This document shows, piece after piece, positions 62,295 to 64,000 of a stretch of DNA of 64,000 nt; position 1 is the stretch's first letter; each line of letters opens with the position of its first letter. The position numbers and the translations under genes are program-made. Source of the DNA: Serpentinicella sp031432315 (GTDB lineage Bacteria; Bacillota; Clostridia; Peptostreptococcales; Natronincolaceae); contig NZ_JAVKGO010000011.1 of the NCBI RefSeq assembly GCF_031432315.1, positions 1 to 64,000 on the forward strand, given 5' to 3'. The notes under the pieces were generated by a model that was not told the DNA's origin, did no database searches, and worked only from the letters and a program-made list of their open reading frames with translations.

Positions 62295-63074
62295 TTACTC
62301 ATTTAATTGATATTCATCATTGAAGAAAGTTTTATAACCAAGTTGCACAAATAAAATAACCGACAAAGACACACTACCAAGAATCCCTAACATAATTGCA
62401 ATTTGATACTCAATAGCAGTAAGTGGGGAGACCCCAGATAAAATTTGTCCAGTCATCATGCCTGGTAGAAACACAATCCCCATACCAAGCATAGAATTAA
62501 TTGTAGGTAAAATAGCTGAGTCAAAGGCATTGTTTACAATAGTTTTTGAAGCATCCTTAGGAGTTGCACCAAGCATTAACGCAGCTTCAACAAGATGTTT
62601 TTTTGATTGCATACCATCAATAAGTTGGTTAGTACCTAAGGCGATTCCGGTCATGGCATTTCCAATGATCATTCCACCTAGAGGAATGAAGTATCTGGGT
62701 TCATACCAGGGAGAAAGATTAATAACAATTAAAACAAAATAAACCAAGCTAACAAGGGTACCTATAATCATAGAAAAACCAATTACATGCTTTAGTTTTT
62801 TTGTCATATCGTGCTTCACACGCTTATATATATTTTTAACTGCAAAAACTTGCATAAGCATAAGCACAGCAATGGTTAATAAAGGATGTGGGTTTTCAAA
62901 TAAATATACTAAAACATAACCTGTTAGAATAAGCTGTAATGTCATTCGGACTGTAGATAATAAAATCTCTCGTTCTCTGTTTATCTTTTTAATTTTTACA
63001 ATAGCCAGTAATAAGGCAACAAAAATGTATGCTGCAGCAACTTGCCAGATTTGCAATTCAATAATACTATCCAC
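62295..63074 (-). CDS. fetB: iron export ABC permease, FetB-like (UPF0014)
   Basis: A 259-residue permease with about seven helices. UPF0014 hallmarks: PLGGMIIGNAMTGIALGTNQ, EAALMLGATPKDASK, GIVFLPGMMTGQILSG. With FetA it is linked to iron export and oxidative stress resistance in E. coli. GTG start behind AAGGAGG. It begins 2 bases after the fetA stop. Closeness to a CDF transporter suggests metal efflux. Confidence 0.92.
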   Translation of the reverse strand: MDSIIELQIWQVAAAYIFVALLLAIVKIKKINREREILLSTVRMTLQLILTGYVLVYLFENPHPLLTIAVLMLMQVFAVKNIYKRVKHDMTKKLKHVIGFSMIIGTLVSLVYFVLIVINLSPWYEPRYFIPLGGMIIGNAMTGIALGTNQLIDGMQSKKHLVEAALMLGATPKDASKTIVNNAFDSAILPTINSMLGMGIVFLPGMMTGQILSGVSPLTAIEYQIAIMLGILGSVSLSVILFVQLGYKTFFNDEYQLNE

Positions 63075-63076
63075 CT

Positions 63077-63715
63077 TTAAACCTCCTTATTACTAATAAC
63101 TCGTCCATCATTAATTTCGATAATATAATTAGAAAAAGATTTAGCAATTTCTCTTGAGTGGGTTACCATTAAAAGAGATTTACCCTTTTCGATAATATAA
63201 TTACATACATTATTAATAACCAACTGTTCTGAGTCATCGTCTAAAGCAGAGGATGGCTCATCTAATAATAAAACATCAGGATCCATAAGAAGCACTCTCC
63301 CAAGAGCTAATCGTTGTTTTTCCCCACCTGATAAATTTTCAGCATCTTCAGTTAAATTTTTATTTAAATAAATTAAGTTTAAAACTTCTTCTAATTTAGT
63401 ATCGTCAGGAATATTTTTTTCTGAGAAAATAATACCAGCAATCAAATTTTCTTTAATGTTACCGGGAAAAATTACAGGAGATTGAGAGAGCATAACAATA
63501 TTGCGTCTATGTTCTAACGTATTTAACTTACTTAATTTATTATCTTTATAGAAAATATCTCCCGTAGATGGACTAATCATTTTATTTAATAATCGCATTA
63601 ATGTAGTTTTGCCACTACCACTTTCCCCAACTAAACTAGTTATTTTATTTTCCGGGATAGATAAATTCTCTATACTTAAAATATCTTTATATGTAACGTT
63701 TATAAGCTCAAACAT
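63077..63715 (-). CDS. fetA: iron export ABC ATPase, FetA-like
   Basis: A 212-residue ATPase. Walker A GESGSGKTT, signature LSGGEKQRLALGR and Walker B VLLLDEPSSALDD are intact. Short length matches FetA/YbbL (about 210-225). ATG after AAGGGGG. First gene of the fetAB pair. Confidence 0.92.
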   Translation of the reverse strand: MFELINVTYKDILSIENLSIPENKITSLVGESGSGKTTLMRLLNKMISPSTGDIFYKDNKLSKLNTLEHRRNIVMLSQSPVIFPGNIKENLIAGIIFSEKNIPDDTKLEEVLNLIYLNKNLTEDAENLSGGEKQRLALGRVLLMDPDVLLLDEPSSALDDDSEQLVINNVCNYIIEKGKSLLMVTHSREIAKSFSNYIIEINDGRVISNKEV

Positions 63716-63769
63716 AAACTTCCCCCTTTCAGTTTAAATATCTTTTTAATAATATCTTAATTTTAACAA

Positions 63770-63807
63770 AAAAACAAATAAAGCACCTAAGTGCCTTATT
63801 TGTGTAA
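63770..63807 (-). terminator. intrinsic terminator of the FMN-binding gene
   Basis: On the minus strand ACAAATAAGGCAC pairs with GTGCTTTATTTGT (one wobble) with loop TTAG and a T7 run. Confidence 0.85.
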
Positions 63808-63812
63808 AAATA

Positions 63813-64000
63813 TTAGTTATCATTATTGTCCATACCACCTGCATCATCCATATCATCATCCATGTCAGCTGCAGCATCATCATCATCATCCATATCATCA
63901 TCCATACCAGGATCCATCATATCCATATCTAAAGCTTCACTTGCTAATCTTGTAAAAGTTTCATGTGTGGTTGTAGCGCCAGTGATAACGTCTACATCTT
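63813..64000 (-). CDS. FMN-binding domain protein with Asp/Met-rich tail (partial)
   Basis: Only the C-terminal 61-62 codons are in the window; the gene continues beyond 64000. The first readable part, DVDVITGATTTHETFTRLAS, is the conserved end of an FMN-binding domain, where a Thr carries covalent FMN in exported members. A tail of about 37 residues follows, almost all Asp, Met, Ala and Gly (for example MDDDMDDDDDAAADMDDDMD). Such a tail could bind metal. It lies upstream of fetAB on the same strand, separated by a terminator. N-terminal part unseen. Confidence 0.75.
   Translation of the reverse strand, partial: DVDVITGATTTHETFTRLASEALDMDMMDPGMDDDMDDDDDAAADMDDDMDDAGGMDNNDN

Overview
The window is AT-rich chromosomal DNA from an endospore-forming, anaerobic low-GC Gram-positive bacterium, most likely a clostridium of the Alkaliphilus/Natronincola type. 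This rests on TTG and GTG starts behind strong AGGAGG-type ribosome binding sites, a Spo0E-like protein, orphan PAS histidine kinases, CsbD proteins, a NatAB-type ABC exporter, an NhaC antiporter and haem synthesis through sirohaem. The genus is an inference. No rRNA, tRNA, CRISPR array, transposase or integrase was seen.

Layout. 0-8.8 kb: a CrtI-like oxidoreductase, RNase HI, a lipoprotein, cardiolipin synthase, a MutT hydrolase and an altered metallophosphoesterase. 8.9-18.5 kb: transport and stress genes (NatAB-type exporter, decayed XRE regulator, two CsbD proteins behind a SigB-like promoter, ZIP transporter behind a Fur-like box, diguanylate cyclase, NhaC, AEC carrier). 18.7-21.0 kb: a cell-envelope operon of a stand-alone voltage-sensor protein, an M23 peptidase and a bactofilin. 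21.1-21.7 kb: a repeat cluster that recurs inverted at 2.7 and 6.9 kb. 22.8-25.3 kb: a guanine-type riboswitch, xpt and a purine permease. 25.5-30.9 kb: an XRE regulator, an unannotated Spo0E-like gene, a GNAT protein, a nitroreductase, EcsAB and a propeller lipoprotein. 31.0-35.3 kb: two paralogous PAS histidine kinases, the second lacking the phospho-acceptor histidine.

35.7-45.9 kb is the metabolic centrepiece. hemA, a precorrin-2 dehydrogenase gene, hemC, cobA-hemD, hemB and hemL run rightward. nirJ1, nirJ2, ahbA and ahbB run leftward from the same 420-bp intergenic region. Together they cover every step from glutamyl-tRNA through sirohaem to haem by the alternative (Ahb) route, with no classical hemE, hemN or hemH in view.

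46-64 kb: a signal-less amidase, a nitroreductase, an amidohydrolase paired with a RelA/SpoT synthetase carrying a HEPN-like tail, a PAS-GGDEF-EAL protein, haemolysin III, DegV, an ATP-grasp/MurE-like ligase pair, a Dabb gene interrupted at an A7 slippery site, small membrane proteins, a YbaK deacylase, a CDF transporter, FetAB-type iron export and the C-terminus of an FMN-binding protein with an Asp/Met-rich tail.

Best candidates for something undescribed are the synthetase-HEPN/amidohydrolase pair, the His-less kinase paralogue, the stand-alone voltage sensor in the bactofilin operon, the MurE-like/ATP-grasp pair and the Dabb frameshift.
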